A DNA stretch of 34,043 bases from UBA1737 sp964541525 (GTDB lineage Bacteria; Bacillota_I; Bacilli_A; ML615J-28; CAG-313), in NCBI GenBank assembly GCA_964541525.1, contig CAZIQF010000020.1:1-34043 (forward strand), in the 5' to 3' direction. Positions 1 through 6,832 of this stretch are shown piece by piece. The translations under genes were made by a program, and so were the position numbers. Numbering within the stretch: the first letter of the stretch is position 1; every line of letters begins with the position of its first letter. A model generated the notes under the pieces. That model searched no databases. It was not told the origin of the DNA and worked only from the letters and a program-made list of their open reading frames with translations.

Positions 1-40
1 ACGATAGTTGGGAACAGCAAAAATAGGGCGTCGCCAGCTC
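1..40 (+). rRNA. rrf: 5S ribosomal RNA, 3' end only
   Basis: The first ~40 bases read like the 3' third of a 5S rRNA: a CGATAGTTGGG block, then GAAAATAGGGCG-like and CGTCGCCAGC motifs, as in Acholeplasma and other low-GC 5S genes. The 5' part lies outside the window, so helix I cannot be checked and the exact 3' end is approximate. The tRNA cluster that follows fits the 16S-23S-5S-tRNA order usual in Bacillota. Confidence 0.7.
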
Positions 41-97
41 CTTTCTATATTCATTATAAAACAACCGAATGGTGTTCTGATTAATAATTGTACAAAT

Positions 98-173
98 GGA
101 GGATTAGCTCAGCTGGGAGAGCATCTGCCTTACAAGCAGAGGGTCGGCGGTTCGATCCCGTCATCCTCCACCA
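98..173 (+). tRNA. tRNA-Val (anticodon TAC)
   Basis: Cloverleaf with acceptor GGAGGAT/ATCCTCC, anticodon loop CTTACAA (anticodon TAC at 131-133), T-loop TTCGATC and an encoded CCA. It is the first tRNA after the 5S end and is probably cotranscribed with the rRNA operon, since no promoter is visible in the 57 bases between them. Confidence 0.95.
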
Positions 174-176
174 TGT

Positions 177-252
<76 letters not shown>

Positions 253-264
253 TTTTATTTATAT

Positions 265-340
265 GACTCCGTAGCTCAGTCGGTAGAGCAACTGACTTTT
301 AATCAGTGGGTCGAGCGTTCGAATCGCTTCGGGGTCACCA
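265..340 (+). tRNA. tRNA-Lys (anticodon TTT)
   Basis: Acceptor GACTCCG/CGGGGTC, D-stem GCTC/GAGC, anticodon loop CTTTTAA (TTT), T-loop TTCGAAT, encoded CCA. Confidence 0.95.
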
Positions 341-348
341 TCTCATAT

Positions 349-435
349 GCCTGAGTGGCGGAATAGGTAGACGCGCAGGACTTAAAATCCTGTGGTAGCA
401 ATACCGTGCCGGTTCGACCCCGGCCTTAGGCACCA
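349..435 (+). tRNA. tRNA-Leu (anticodon TAA)
   Basis: Class II tRNA with a long variable arm. Acceptor GCCTGAG/CTTAGGC, anticodon TAA in a loop closed by CAGGA/TCCTG, T-arm GCCGG-TTCGACC-CCGGC, encoded CCA. Confidence 0.95.
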
Positions 436-449
436 TTTTAATTGATTCT

Positions 450-525
450 GGGTCTGTAGCTCAGCTGGGAGAGCACCTGCCTTGCACGCAGGGGGTCGAG
501 GGTTCGAGCCCCTTTAGATCCACCA
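450..525 (+). tRNA. tRNA-Ala (anticodon TGC)
   Basis: Acceptor GGGTCTG/TAGATCC (two G-T pairs), anticodon loop CTTGCAC gives TGC, T-loop TTCGAGC, encoded CCA. Confidence 0.94.
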
Positions 526-540
526 TTTTTAAAAATAAAT

Positions 541-617
541 GGCGGTGTAGCTTAGTTGGCTATAGCGTTCGGTTCATACCCGAAAGGTCGGGGGTTCAAA
601 TCCCTCCGCCGCTACCA
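541..617 (+). tRNA. tRNA-Met, elongator (anticodon CAT)
   Basis: One of three CAT tRNAs in the cluster. The GGCGGTG start, TTCGG-TTCATAC-CCGAA anticodon arm and CGCCGCT acceptor end closely resemble the Bacillus elongator Met tRNA from memory. It lacks the three stacked G-C pairs of the initiator anticodon stem. Confidence 0.92.
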
Positions 618-634
618 TTCTATTACTTGGTTTG

Positions 635-711
635 GGACCTTTAGCTCAGTTGGTGAGAGCTCCCGGCTCATAACCGGTCGGTCCTAGGTTCGAGTCCTAG
701 AAGGTCCACCA
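635..711 (+). tRNA. tRNA-Ile (CAT, lysidine-modified type)
   Basis: Perfect acceptor GGACCTT/AAGGTCC, anticodon CAT at 669-671, T-arm CTAGG-TTCGAGT-CCTAG. This matches the pattern of the minor Ile tRNA whose C34 is changed to lysidine by TilS to read ATA codons, not that of a Met tRNA. ATA is common in the genes of this window, so the tRNA should be essential. Identity rests on similarity to the Bacillus gene. Confidence 0.85.
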
Positions 712-733
712 TTTATCATATATCTAAAAATAC

Positions 734-824
734 GGAGAAATACCCAAGTCCGGTTGAAGGGACTGGTCTTGAAAACCAGCAGGGTGTAACAGCCGCGGGG
801 GTTCGAATCCCTCTTTCTCCGCCA
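734..824 (+). tRNA. tRNA-Ser (anticodon TGA)
   Basis: Class II tRNA with a long variable arm; acceptor GGAGAAA/TTTCTCC, discriminator G, encoded CCA, anticodon loop CTTGAAA gives TGA. Confidence 0.95.
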
Positions 825-832
825 TTTTTTTT

Positions 833-908
833 AGCGGGATGGAGCAGTTGGTAGCTCGCCGGGCTCATAACCCGGAGGTCGTTGGTTCAAGTCCTTCTCC
901 CGCCACCA
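833..908 (+). tRNA. tRNA-fMet, initiator (anticodon CAT)
   Basis: The anticodon stem CCGGG/CCCGG supplies the three G-C pairs typical of initiators around loop CTCATAA. The top of the acceptor is unpaired, as initiators require, but as A1 with C72 instead of the usual C1 with A72. The T-stem GTTGG/CCTTC holds two adjacent T-T mismatches, which is odd for a sole initiator (see findings). Confidence 0.9.
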
Positions 909-910
909 AA

Positions 911-987
911 GGTCCTATGGTGTAGTTGGTTAACATGTCAGTCTGTCACACTGGAGATCGCGGGTTCGAGTCCCGTTGGGACCGCCA
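911..987 (+). tRNA. tRNA-Asp (anticodon GTC)
   Basis: Acceptor GGTCCTA/TGGGACC, discriminator G, encoded CCA, anticodon loop CTGTCAC gives GTC, T-arm GCGGG-TTCGAGT-CCCGT. Confidence 0.95.
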
Positions 988-1000
988 TTATAATAATGTT

Positions 1001-1076
<76 letters not shown>

Positions 1077-1089
1077 TTTTTAAAAATTT

Positions 1090-1120
1090 AAATCCGTTTT
1101 AATTGAAAAACGGATTTTTT
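1090..1120 (+). terminator. Terminator of the rRNA/tRNA operon
   Basis: An 11-bp perfect stem (AAATCCGTTTT at 1090-1100 with its complement at 1107-1117) runs into a T-run. It sits 13 bases after tRNA-Phe. Confidence 0.9.
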
Positions 1121-1145
1121 AATTTTATGAATAAAAAATTAATAG

Positions 1146-1179
1146 TTGAATTGAAATAATATTTTTTCTATAATATAAT
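1146..1179 (+). promoter_or_regulatory. Two overlapping promoters before the Cas9-like remnant
   Basis: TTGAAT (1146-1151) with TATAAT (1169-1174), and TTGAAA (1151-1156) with TATAAT (1174-1179). Both pairs have 17-base spacing and are shifted by 5 bases. They precede a GGAGG site and an 18-codon ORF. Such strong signals before so short an ORF suggest that a larger gene once stood here. Confidence 0.7.
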
Positions 1180-1216
1180 TATTTATGACTAAAAATAGCT
1201 TTTTTTGGAGGGTAAT

Positions 1217-1295
1217 ATGAAAGAATACACTATAAGCTTAGATTTAGGAATTAATAATATTGGATGTTGTTAAATTTAAATATGATGGCTATTGA
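1217..1295 (+). pseudogene. Vestigial start of a Cas9-like gene
   Basis: After a strong ribosome site (GGAGGG, 1207-1212) an ATG opens 18 codons reading MKEYTISLDLGINNIGCC and then stops. The motif resembles the first residues of Cas9, the RuvC-I segment, which in many type II proteins reads like YSIGLDLGINSVGWAV; the first catalytic Asp (residue 9) is kept. The next residues should be Trp-Ala/Cys-Val. Shifting frame after 1264 gives nine more codons (VVKFKYDGY) to a TGA at 1293, just before a terminator, so a large internal deletion leaving both gene ends is possible. The C-terminal part is speculation. Other actin-fold or RuvC-fold starts can look similar, and no repeat array or other cas gene is visible. 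Confidence 0.5.
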
Positions 1296-1303
1296 TAAAC
1301 AGG

Positions 1304-1331
1304 AAAAGAATACTATAAAAGTATTCTTTTT
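1304..1331. terminator. Bidirectional terminator hairpin
   Basis: Perfect 11-bp stem AAAAGAATACT (1304-1314) with AGTATTCTTTT (1320-1330) and a 5-base loop. T-rich on the right side for the + strand, and it also abuts the stop of the small minus-strand ORF. It would end transcripts from the Cas9-like remnant. Confidence 0.75.
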
Positions 1332-1452
1332 ATTCTGTAGTTATAATAATTCTCTTTAAATATTTACATTGTGTAAGTGGGATAATACATTTTCCATTAT
1401 AGAAACAATCTCCACACTTATTTCTTTTTCTAGTTGTTTTATTTTCTTTCAT
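1330..1452 (-). CDS. Small Cys-rich protein (40 aa)
   Basis: This ORF has an AGGAG site (about 1457-1461) six bases before its ATG and ends at a TAA that touches the hairpin at 1304-1331. The product has a Lys/Arg-rich start (MKENKTTRKRNK) and four cysteines (13, 16, 22, 29), the first two as CGDC. This spacing could bind zinc. No family is recognised. Good ribosome site and terminator argue that it is real; its short length and lack of a clear promoter argue for caution. Confidence 0.5.
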   Translation of the reverse strand: MKENKTTRKRNKCGDCFYNGKCIIPLTQCKYLKRIIITTE

Positions 1453-1528
1453 AGTTTTCTCCTTTTTATCTAGTATTTACTAATTGATAAAAAAATATAC
1501 TATCAAAGTAATGAAATAAAATATTTAT

Positions 1529-1536
1529 GATATAAT
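1529..1536 (+). promoter_or_regulatory. Extended -10 promoter of the ferredoxin-nuclease pair
   Basis: TATAAT at 1531-1536 is preceded by TG and one base. No good -35 hexamer is seen at 17 bases. Transcription would start near 1543, just ahead of the ribosome site at 1544-1549. Confidence 0.6.
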
Positions 1537-1555
1537 AGTAACTGAGGTGTATATT

Positions 1556-2494
1556 ATGGATAATCTTTATAATTTTAGTAATATAATGAAATATGATTTT
1601 AATAAATGTAGTAAGTGTTTATCTTGTTATAATGAATGTAAATATAAAGCATTAGAGTTTGATGGAGAAAAAATAATTTTTAATAAACTTAACTGTGTTG
1701 CGTGTAAAAAATGTATTAAGATGTGCCCTACTCATGCTTTATATTATCACATTAATGATTGTAATAATGTCGATAGTGATACTGTTGCTGTTATTCCTTA
1801 TGATGCTGATCCTAATTTTTTACCATTTAGGTACAATAATGTTATTAATAATTTAATTGGTGAAAAAATCAAAGTTATTGAAACTGCTTTTGAAATGGAA
1901 AGATCATCTTCAAATAAAATTTTAGGTGAAATTACAAATCCAATTATTATTACCGATGTAGAAAATCTTCAATTAGTTTTGAAAGATACACCACTTGAAC
2001 AATATTTAAGTCTAGTTAAACCATCATATTATCTTTCTAGTTATATATATCGAATGAAAAAGATGAATAAAAAATTGAAAATTGATTTTTATGGCATTCC
2101 TTTTGAATCAAAATTAGATTTTTTTGAAACCAAAATTATTGACAATATATATGACATTCCTTATAAGATGAATCATTATTATTCACCAATTGACATTCTT
2201 AATACTTATATTAATTTATGTGAATTAACCCCAACATTAGAAAATCAAATAGATGCATCTAAAACTATTAATTTAGCCTTAAGTAATAAATATTTAAATG
2301 TTAAAGTTTTATTAACTAGAAATATTGAATACTTAATGAATATCAACTATAAAGAATATGACTTTATATTTGTTCTTAAAAATGATTCATATGTGATTAA
2401 TGACAATTTGTTAAAAGATCAAGAGGTAAATGAATTATATCAAAAGAACTTAAAAGCACCACTTAAAGTAAATGCTTTTTTTAGAAAGAGATAA
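1556..2494 (+). CDS. Ferredoxin-like protein with two 4Fe-4S clusters and an unknown C-terminal domain
   Basis: Start chosen at ATG 1556, six bases after GAGGTG, not the in-frame GTG at 1547 that lies inside that site; this gives 312 aa. Residues ~14-60 carry two CX2CX2CX3C motifs, the second ending in CP, a bacterial 2[4Fe-4S] ferredoxin domain. The remaining ~240 residues show no motif I can name with certainty. A faint likeness to the C-terminal domain of iron-only hydrogenase-like proteins (a short strand, then a helix ending near VKPSYYLSSYI) is inference, and the cysteines of a hydrogenase H-cluster are absent. It probably moves electrons or senses redox state in the cytoplasm. The nuclease gene starts 2 bases after its stop, so the two are surely cotranscribed and may work together. 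Confidence 0.75.
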   Translation: MDNLYNFSNIMKYDFNKCSKCLSCYNECKYKALEFDGEKIIFNKLNCVACKKCIKMCPTHALYYHINDCNNVDSDTVAVIPYDADPNFLPFRYNNVINNLIGEKIKVIETAFEMERSSSNKILGEITNPIIITDVENLQLVLKDTPLEQYLSLVKPSYYLSSYIYRMKKMNKKLKIDFYGIPFESKLDFFETKIIDNIYDIPYKMNHYYSPIDILNTYINLCELTPTLENQIDASKTINLALSNKYLNVKVLLTRNIEYLMNINYKEYDFIFVLKNDSYVINDNLLKDQEVNELYQKNLKAPLKVNAFFRKR

Positions 2495-2496
2495 CT

Positions 2497-4437
2497 ATGA
2501 ATATATCTAAAACATTATTTAAGGCATTAACTAGATGTAGTAACGCACCAGCTTTATATAATATGTATATTAATAAAGGATTTCATGATGTTAAAGAAAT
2601 TAATGGAGTTGAATTGAATACAATTGAGGCTAATCTAAATGAATTAGCAAGTGATGAGTTTGATGAATTGAAAGAAGTTGAACGTGAAATTTTTGCATCA
2701 ATGTACGATGAAGAAACTGGTGAAGATCTAACGATTGTAACATCGGCTCAGTTAGAAGCATTCAGAGATGTCTTTACGGAAGTAGAAATGTTAGCTGCTG
2801 AATATATTGAAAAACTATTCTCTATGCCAGTTATTTCATCTAAAAACACTTATGAACAAAAGAAGTTTGAATATAATCATAATGGCAATAAATATTATTG
2901 TTATCTAGATGTATATATTGAAAATAAAAATAAATTGCAAATCTTTGAAGTAAAGTCAACAACATCACGAAAATTTGATGAATTAGCTTTTTCAGTTAAA
3001 AGAAATGGTAATAAGTATAACTATTTTGAAATGGATGAACATAAGATTAAACGTTGTGTATTGGAAAAATATATAGGTGAAACATTAGATGGAGTATTGA
3101 TTGATCAATCGTTGATTGAAAATAAAATTAAAACTCCGCTTAATCGTTACTCAAACGTTGGCAAATATATTTTTGATATAGCTATTGAACGTAATTTCAT
3201 TGAAAACTCATTTACTTCCAAAGGTTTAGCCATACCAGAAATTGAATATTATTTAGTGGTGTTAAATCATGAATATATTTATGATGGTACACAAATTAAT
3301 GGAAAGAATATTTATCATACGTCGAAAGATGGTGAAGAATTATTTAAGATTTATGATATGAATTTTTTAACCAAAGCATATTTTGATTATATTGAAAATG
3401 CTAAAGATAAGTTAGAAAAAGCATTTGAACATTTAACTATATGTAATCATTGTTTAGGAAAACATTGTATGTATAAAAAGACTGATCAATGTAAATTCTT
3501 AAATATTTGTTTTTCACCATTACTTAAAGATGGAAGTATATTAGAATATACTAGTCGTAATTCTGCTTTTAAAGAACCTAATGAAAAAGGTAAATTGCAA
3601 ATAGTTGATATGTATGATTTAATCAATAATGGCATATATACAATGGAAGATGCGAAAGAATATACGCATGATATAGATCAATATATTGAATTAGATTGCT
3701 ATAAAAACAAGAAGCAATATTATGATTTAGAAAATTTAAAATTTTTAATTTCAAAGATCCAATATCCATTATATCATTTAGACTTTGAAAGCTATAATTG
3801 TCCACTACCTCGCTTTAAAGGTGAGAAACCATATACACAATCACTTTTTCAATATTCGCTACATATTGAAAAAAAACCATATAAATGTGATTTAGAGAAG
3901 GATCACTACGAATATTTAGCTCCTGACCATTTAGATCGAAGAAGAGAACTAGCGCTTAAGTTGATTAAAGATATTGATTTATCTCGTGGTGGTACTACGC
4001 TTGCTTATCACGCTACTTTTGAAAAGCAAAGAATTGAGGAACTTATAAAGTTATTTCCTGATTTAGAAAAAGAATTAACAGTAATTTTGAATAGTATTTT
4101 CGACTTAGAAGATGTGATTCATGCGAGTGAGAAGGTATATCAAAGATATGACCCATCATATAGTATTGATGGTAAACCTAAATTTAATTTTTATGATTCA
4201 AGGCTTCATGCTTCATTTTCCATCAAGAAGATTTTACCAATATTTACTGACCTATCTTATAGCACATTAGAAGTCAAAAATGGTACTGAAGCGGTATTAG
4301 TCTATGGGAAACTTCCAAATTATACTAATCATGAATATCAAGAAAAATATCTAGCATTAAGAAAATATTGTAGGCAAGATACATGGTCAATGGTAAAAAT
4401 TTTACAAGGTATTAAAAATAAAATTGACAATACTTAA
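2497..4437 (+). CDS. Two-domain nuclease: PD-(D/E)XK plus DUF2779 exonuclease-like
   Basis: 646 aa. The N-terminal half resembles RecB/Cas4-type nucleases: an Asp in the strand reading YLDVYIENK (~145) and the FEVKST motif at ~154 form a PD-(D/E)XK site, and a later cysteine group (CNHCLGKHC...C...C, ~313-336) recalls the iron-sulfur knot of Cas4. The C-terminal half fits DUF2779, a DnaQ-like fold: exo I in HLDFES (~430), an exo II-like HATFEKQRI, and exo III as YCRQD, the Y-x3-D of DEDDy enzymes. It may therefore cut and trim nucleic acid, but substrate and role are unknown. It begins 2 bases after the ferredoxin gene and ends inside a terminator shared with rimO. Confidence 0.75.
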   Translation: MNISKTLFKALTRCSNAPALYNMYINKGFHDVKEINGVELNTIEANLNELASDEFDELKEVEREIFASMYDEETGEDLTIVTSAQLEAFRDVFTEVEMLAAEYIEKLFSMPVISSKNTYEQKKFEYNHNGNKYYCYLDVYIENKNKLQIFEVKSTTSRKFDELAFSVKRNGNKYNYFEMDEHKIKRCVLEKYIGETLDGVLIDQSLIENKIKTPLNRYSNVGKYIFDIAIERNFIENSFTSKGLAIPEIEYYLVVLNHEYIYDGTQINGKNIYHTSKDGEELFKIYDMNFLTKAYFDYIENAKDKLEKAFEHLTICNHCLGKHCMYKKTDQCKFLNICFSPLLKDGSILEYTSRNSAFKEPNEKGKLQIVDMYDLINNGIYTMEDAKEYTHDIDQYIELDCYKNKKQYYDLENLKFLISKIQYPLYHLDFESYNCPLPRFKGEKPYTQSLFQYSLHIEKKPYKCDLEKDHYEYLAPDHLDRRRELALKLIKDIDLSRGGTTLAYHATFEKQRIEELIKLFPDLEKELTVILNSIFDLEDVIHASEKVYQRYDPSYSIDGKPKFNFYDSRLHASFSIKKILPIFTDLSYSTLEVKNGTEAVLVYGKLPNYTNHEYQEKYLALRKYCRQDTWSMVKILQGIKNKIDNT

Positions 4438-4458
4438 AATAAAGTATTGTCTTTTTTT
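4426..4458. terminator. Shared terminator between the nuclease gene and rimO
   Basis: A 10-bp perfect stem (GACAATACTT at 4426-4435 with AAGTATTGTC at 4442-4451) followed by seven Ts. It overlaps the last codons of both convergent genes, whose stops overlap by 4 bases, and can work in both directions. Confidence 0.85.
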
Positions 4459-5756
4459 ATATTTATAAGTTTTGCTTCCAAATCATAGGCATTAGCATTA
4501 ATAATTTCAACAGTTACAAATTGACCAATTTCTAGTTCCAATGGGCTATAAATATATATTTTGCCATCGACATCATCAGGGGCATACATATAATTTCTGC
4601 CAACATAAGCTAATTTATCAAAATCATAATCATCGATAATACAATTATAGCATTGGCCAATTAGCTTTTGATTATGCTCTAACGATATTTGTTCTTGAAC
4701 TTTCATTAATTCTTTGTGACGTCTTTTAGCTGTTCTAATATTTACTTTTGGATACATATTATAAGAAGCAGTGTCTTCTTCATTAGAAAAGACAAAAGCG
4801 CCTAATCGTTCAAATTTAACTAATTTAATCAATTCAATTAATTCTTTGAAATCACTTTCTTCTTCAGTTGGAAAACCAGTGATAACGGTTGTTCTGATGA
4901 TACTATCTGGAATATAATCACGAATATATTTAATGTGTTCTAGAATTAATTCCTTATTACCACGTCGATTCATTTTCTTTAAAATGCGATTCGATGCATG
5001 TTGAATAGGAATATCAAAGTATTTTGCTACTTTTTTATTATCTCTCATTTCTTTTAATAGTTCTTTGGTAATTTCATCAGGATATAAGTATAGTACTCTA
5101 ATCCACTCAATACCATCGATTAGACTAATCTCTCTTAATAGATGTTCAAGTCTTCTTGAATCTTGATCTTTAAAATCAGTTCCGTATCTAGTTGTATCTT
5201 GAGCAATTAAAGTGATTTCTTTAACACCTTTGGATGCCAGTGTTTTGGCTTCTGCAATTAAACTATCAAAAGGACGACTAATAAACTTACCACGAATTAA
5301 AGGAATTGCACAATAAGCACAAAGGTTATCACAACCTTCAGCAATTCTAAGATAGGCATAATGTGCCGGTGTTGTTAAAATTCGATTATTATAGTCGAAA
5401 CAATAAGATTGATTTCTATTAGTCAGTTTTTGAAATAATTCATCAATATTTTTATAGTCTCTAATTGGTAAATAAAAATCAACCTCTGGAATGTTTTTAA
5501 GTAGTTCATCTTGATATCTCTCGACTAAACATCCCATCACGACAATTTTTTTATTTTGATATTCACATATATCTAAAATTGTGTCTATTGCTTCTTGCTT
5601 AGCACTTTCAATAAATCCACAAGTGTTAATTACAATGATATCTGCTTCATTCACATCATTGGTAATTTCTAAATCATACTTTCTTGCTACTCCTAGAAAT
5701 AGTTCAGAATCAATTTGATTTTTTGCACAACCTAGTGATATTAAACCTAATTTCAT
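4434..5756 (-). CDS. rimO: Ribosomal protein S12 methylthiotransferase RimO
   Basis: 440 aa, the usual length. RimO is a radical-SAM enzyme that adds a methylthio group to a conserved Asp of ribosomal protein S12. The N-terminal UPF0004 domain has Cys10 in SLGCAKNQIDSE (the RimO signature), Cys46 in NTCGFIE and Cys76 in MGCLVERY, which hold the auxiliary 4Fe-4S cluster. The radical-SAM CX3CX2C is Cys142, Cys146, Cys149 in EGCDNLCAYC. The last ~65 residues form a TRAM domain. The LGCAKN...DSE motif and 'IRGKF' separate it from the tRNA enzyme MiaB. Single gene with its own promoter, divergent from pduL. Confidence 0.95.
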   Translation of the reverse strand: MKLGLISLGCAKNQIDSELFLGVARKYDLEITNDVNEADIIVINTCGFIESAKQEAIDTILDICEYQNKKIVVMGCLVERYQDELLKNIPEVDFYLPIRDYKNIDELFQKLTNRNQSYCFDYNNRILTTPAHYAYLRIAEGCDNLCAYCAIPLIRGKFISRPFDSLIAEAKTLASKGVKEITLIAQDTTRYGTDFKDQDSRRLEHLLREISLIDGIEWIRVLYLYPDEITKELLKEMRDNKKVAKYFDIPIQHASNRILKKMNRRGNKELILEHIKYIRDYIPDSIIRTTVITGFPTEEESDFKELIELIKLVKFERLGAFVFSNEEDTASYNMYPKVNIRTAKRRHKELMKVQEQISLEHNQKLIGQCYNCIIDDYDFDKLAYVGRNYMYAPDDVDGKIYIYSPLELEIGQFVTVEIINANAYDLEAKLINIKKDNTLF

Positions 5757-5788
5757 AATCCTACTCTTTTCCTTTAATTTATATATAT

Positions 5789-5817
5789 ATTATACACTAA
5801 AATAAAAATAAAAGCAA
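5789..5817 (-). promoter_or_regulatory. Promoter of rimO
   Basis: Read on the minus strand: TTGCTT (5817-5812), 17 bases, TATAAT (5794-5789). The start codon is 33 bases downstream. Confidence 0.7.
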
Positions 5818-5836
5818 TCTTTTTAGGTTCATACTT

Positions 5837-5865
5837 TTGACCTTTTACTATAAATTTGATATAAT
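5837..5865 (+). promoter_or_regulatory. Promoter of pduL
   Basis: TTGACC (5837-5842), 17 bases, TATAAT (5860-5865) preceded by TG and one base. One of the strongest promoters in the window, back to back with the rimO promoter. Confidence 0.85.
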
Positions 5866-5901
5866 AAATATGAGATAAGGAAATGAAAGAGGGAATTAAA
5901 T

Positions 5902-6474
5902 ATGAAAAATTTTATTATTGAAACTTCAGCAAGACATGTTCACTTAACAGAAGCTGATTTTAAAGTATTATTTGGTGAAAACGCTACTTTAACTAAAAAG
6001 AAAGATTTATCACAGCCAGGACAATATGCTTGTGTTGAACGAGTAACTATCAAAGGAACGAAAAAAGATTTACCAGGTGTATCAATTTTAGGGCCATTCA
6101 GAAAAGAAAGCCAAGTAGAATTATCTGCAACTGACGCAAGAAGTATTGGTCTTGATATCGTAGTTCGTGAATCAGGAGTATTAGATGGAACTCCAGGATG
6201 CGTACTTGTAGGTCCATGTGGCGAAGTAACATTGGAAAAAGGTGTTATAGTTGCAAAACGTCATATTCACGCCACAGTTAAAGACGCTGAAGAATTAGGT
6301 GTTAAAGATAAAGAAATCGTATCAGTAAAAGTTAATACTCCAGATCGTAGTTTAATCTTTGGTGATGTAGTAGTTAGAGTAAGTGATTCATATGCTCTTG
6401 CAATGCATATTGATACAGATGAATCAAATGCTGCATTAATGGTTCCAGGCGTATTAGGTGAAATTGTAAAATAA
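5902..6474 (+). CDS. pduL: PduL-type phosphate acyltransferase
   Basis: 190 aa, near the family length, with AGAGGG ahead of the ATG. PduL enzymes exchange CoA and phosphate on propionyl or acetyl groups. Two half-domains each carry the family's zinc-binding His pair: ARHVHL (residues ~10-15) and AKRHIHA (~119-125), and the end has HIDTDESNAA. There is no N-terminal extension of the kind that targets some PduL proteins to microcompartments, and no pdu neighbours. So this is more likely a housekeeping phosphotransacetylase making acetyl phosphate for ATP synthesis with acetate kinase (inference). Transcribed alone, between a strong promoter and a terminator. Confidence 0.9.
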   Translation: MKNFIIETSARHVHLTEADFKVLFGENATLTKKKDLSQPGQYACVERVTIKGTKKDLPGVSILGPFRKESQVELSATDARSIGLDIVVRESGVLDGTPGCVLVGPCGEVTLEKGVIVAKRHIHATVKDAEELGVKDKEIVSVKVNTPDRSLIFGDVVVRVSDSYALAMHIDTDESNAALMVPGVLGEIVK

Positions 6475-6486
6475 TAATTAAATAGT

Positions 6487-6518
6487 AAAATACAACTTTA
6501 AATTAAGTTGTATTTTTT
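6487..6518 (+). terminator. Terminator after pduL
   Basis: 12-bp perfect stem (6487-6498 with 6505-6516), core TACAACTT/AAGTTGTA, ending in a T-run. It lies 13 bases after the pduL stop. Confidence 0.9.
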
Positions 6519-6534
6519 CTTAGTGGTTTTATAG

Positions 6535-6563
6535 TTTACAATTATTTAAAAATATGATAAAAT
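6535..6563 (+). promoter_or_regulatory. Promoter of the zinc-ribbon/mnmG operon
   Basis: TTTACA (6535-6540), 17 bases, TAAAAT (6558-6563) preceded by TG and one base. It probably drives the whole run through rsmG, parA and the DUF951 gene, since no terminator is seen before 10415. Confidence 0.7.
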
Positions 6564-6594
6564 AGATATATCTAAAAAGAAATAGGTGATGAAT

Positions 6595-6822
6595 ATGTTA
6601 TGTCCTTATTGTCATGCGGAAAATACATATGATGCTTTAACATGTGACTTTTGTATGCATGAATTACCGATGACTGATGAAAGAAAAAAAGAAATTAAGG
6701 AAAAAAATAAAATATTAAAACAAAATAAACTAAGAAATTCAATTATTAAACTAGTTGGAACCGTATTAGGAATTCTATTTTTTATTATAGTAGTTGTAGT
6801 TGCTTGGTTATTAAAGAAATAG
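6595..6822 (+). CDS. Small zinc-ribbon membrane protein
   Basis: Start chosen at ATG 6595, five bases after AGGTGA; the in-frame GTG at 6586 and ATG at 6589 overlap that site. The 75-residue product begins MLCPYCHAENTYD and has a second pair in CDFC, a CX2C...CX2C zinc ribbon. A charged linker (~25-48) follows and then one membrane helix (~51-72) ending in two lysines. It is probably a membrane protein with the zinc ribbon in the cytoplasm. Function unknown. It lies directly before mnmG (10-base gap) under a shared promoter. Confidence 0.75.
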   Translation: MLCPYCHAENTYDALTCDFCMHELPMTDERKKEIKEKNKILKQNKLRNSIIKLVGTVLGILFFIIVVVVAWLLKK

Positions 6823-6832
6823 AGGCAAGAAT

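Noticed and set aside
541..711. Calling all three CAT tRNAs methionine tRNAs.
   Set aside because: Their arms differ clearly: one fits the elongator, one the lysidine-modified Ile tRNA and one the initiator.
1100..1555. A CRISPR array or tracrRNA to go with the Cas9-like remnant.
   Set aside because: No regularly spaced repeats are visible here or elsewhere in the window. The only tandem repeat (30646-30707) has two copies without spacer.
5902..6474. A propanediol-utilisation microcompartment, suggested by pduL.
   Set aside because: No shell protein or other pdu gene is near and the protein lacks a targeting extension. A general phosphotransacetylase role is more likely.
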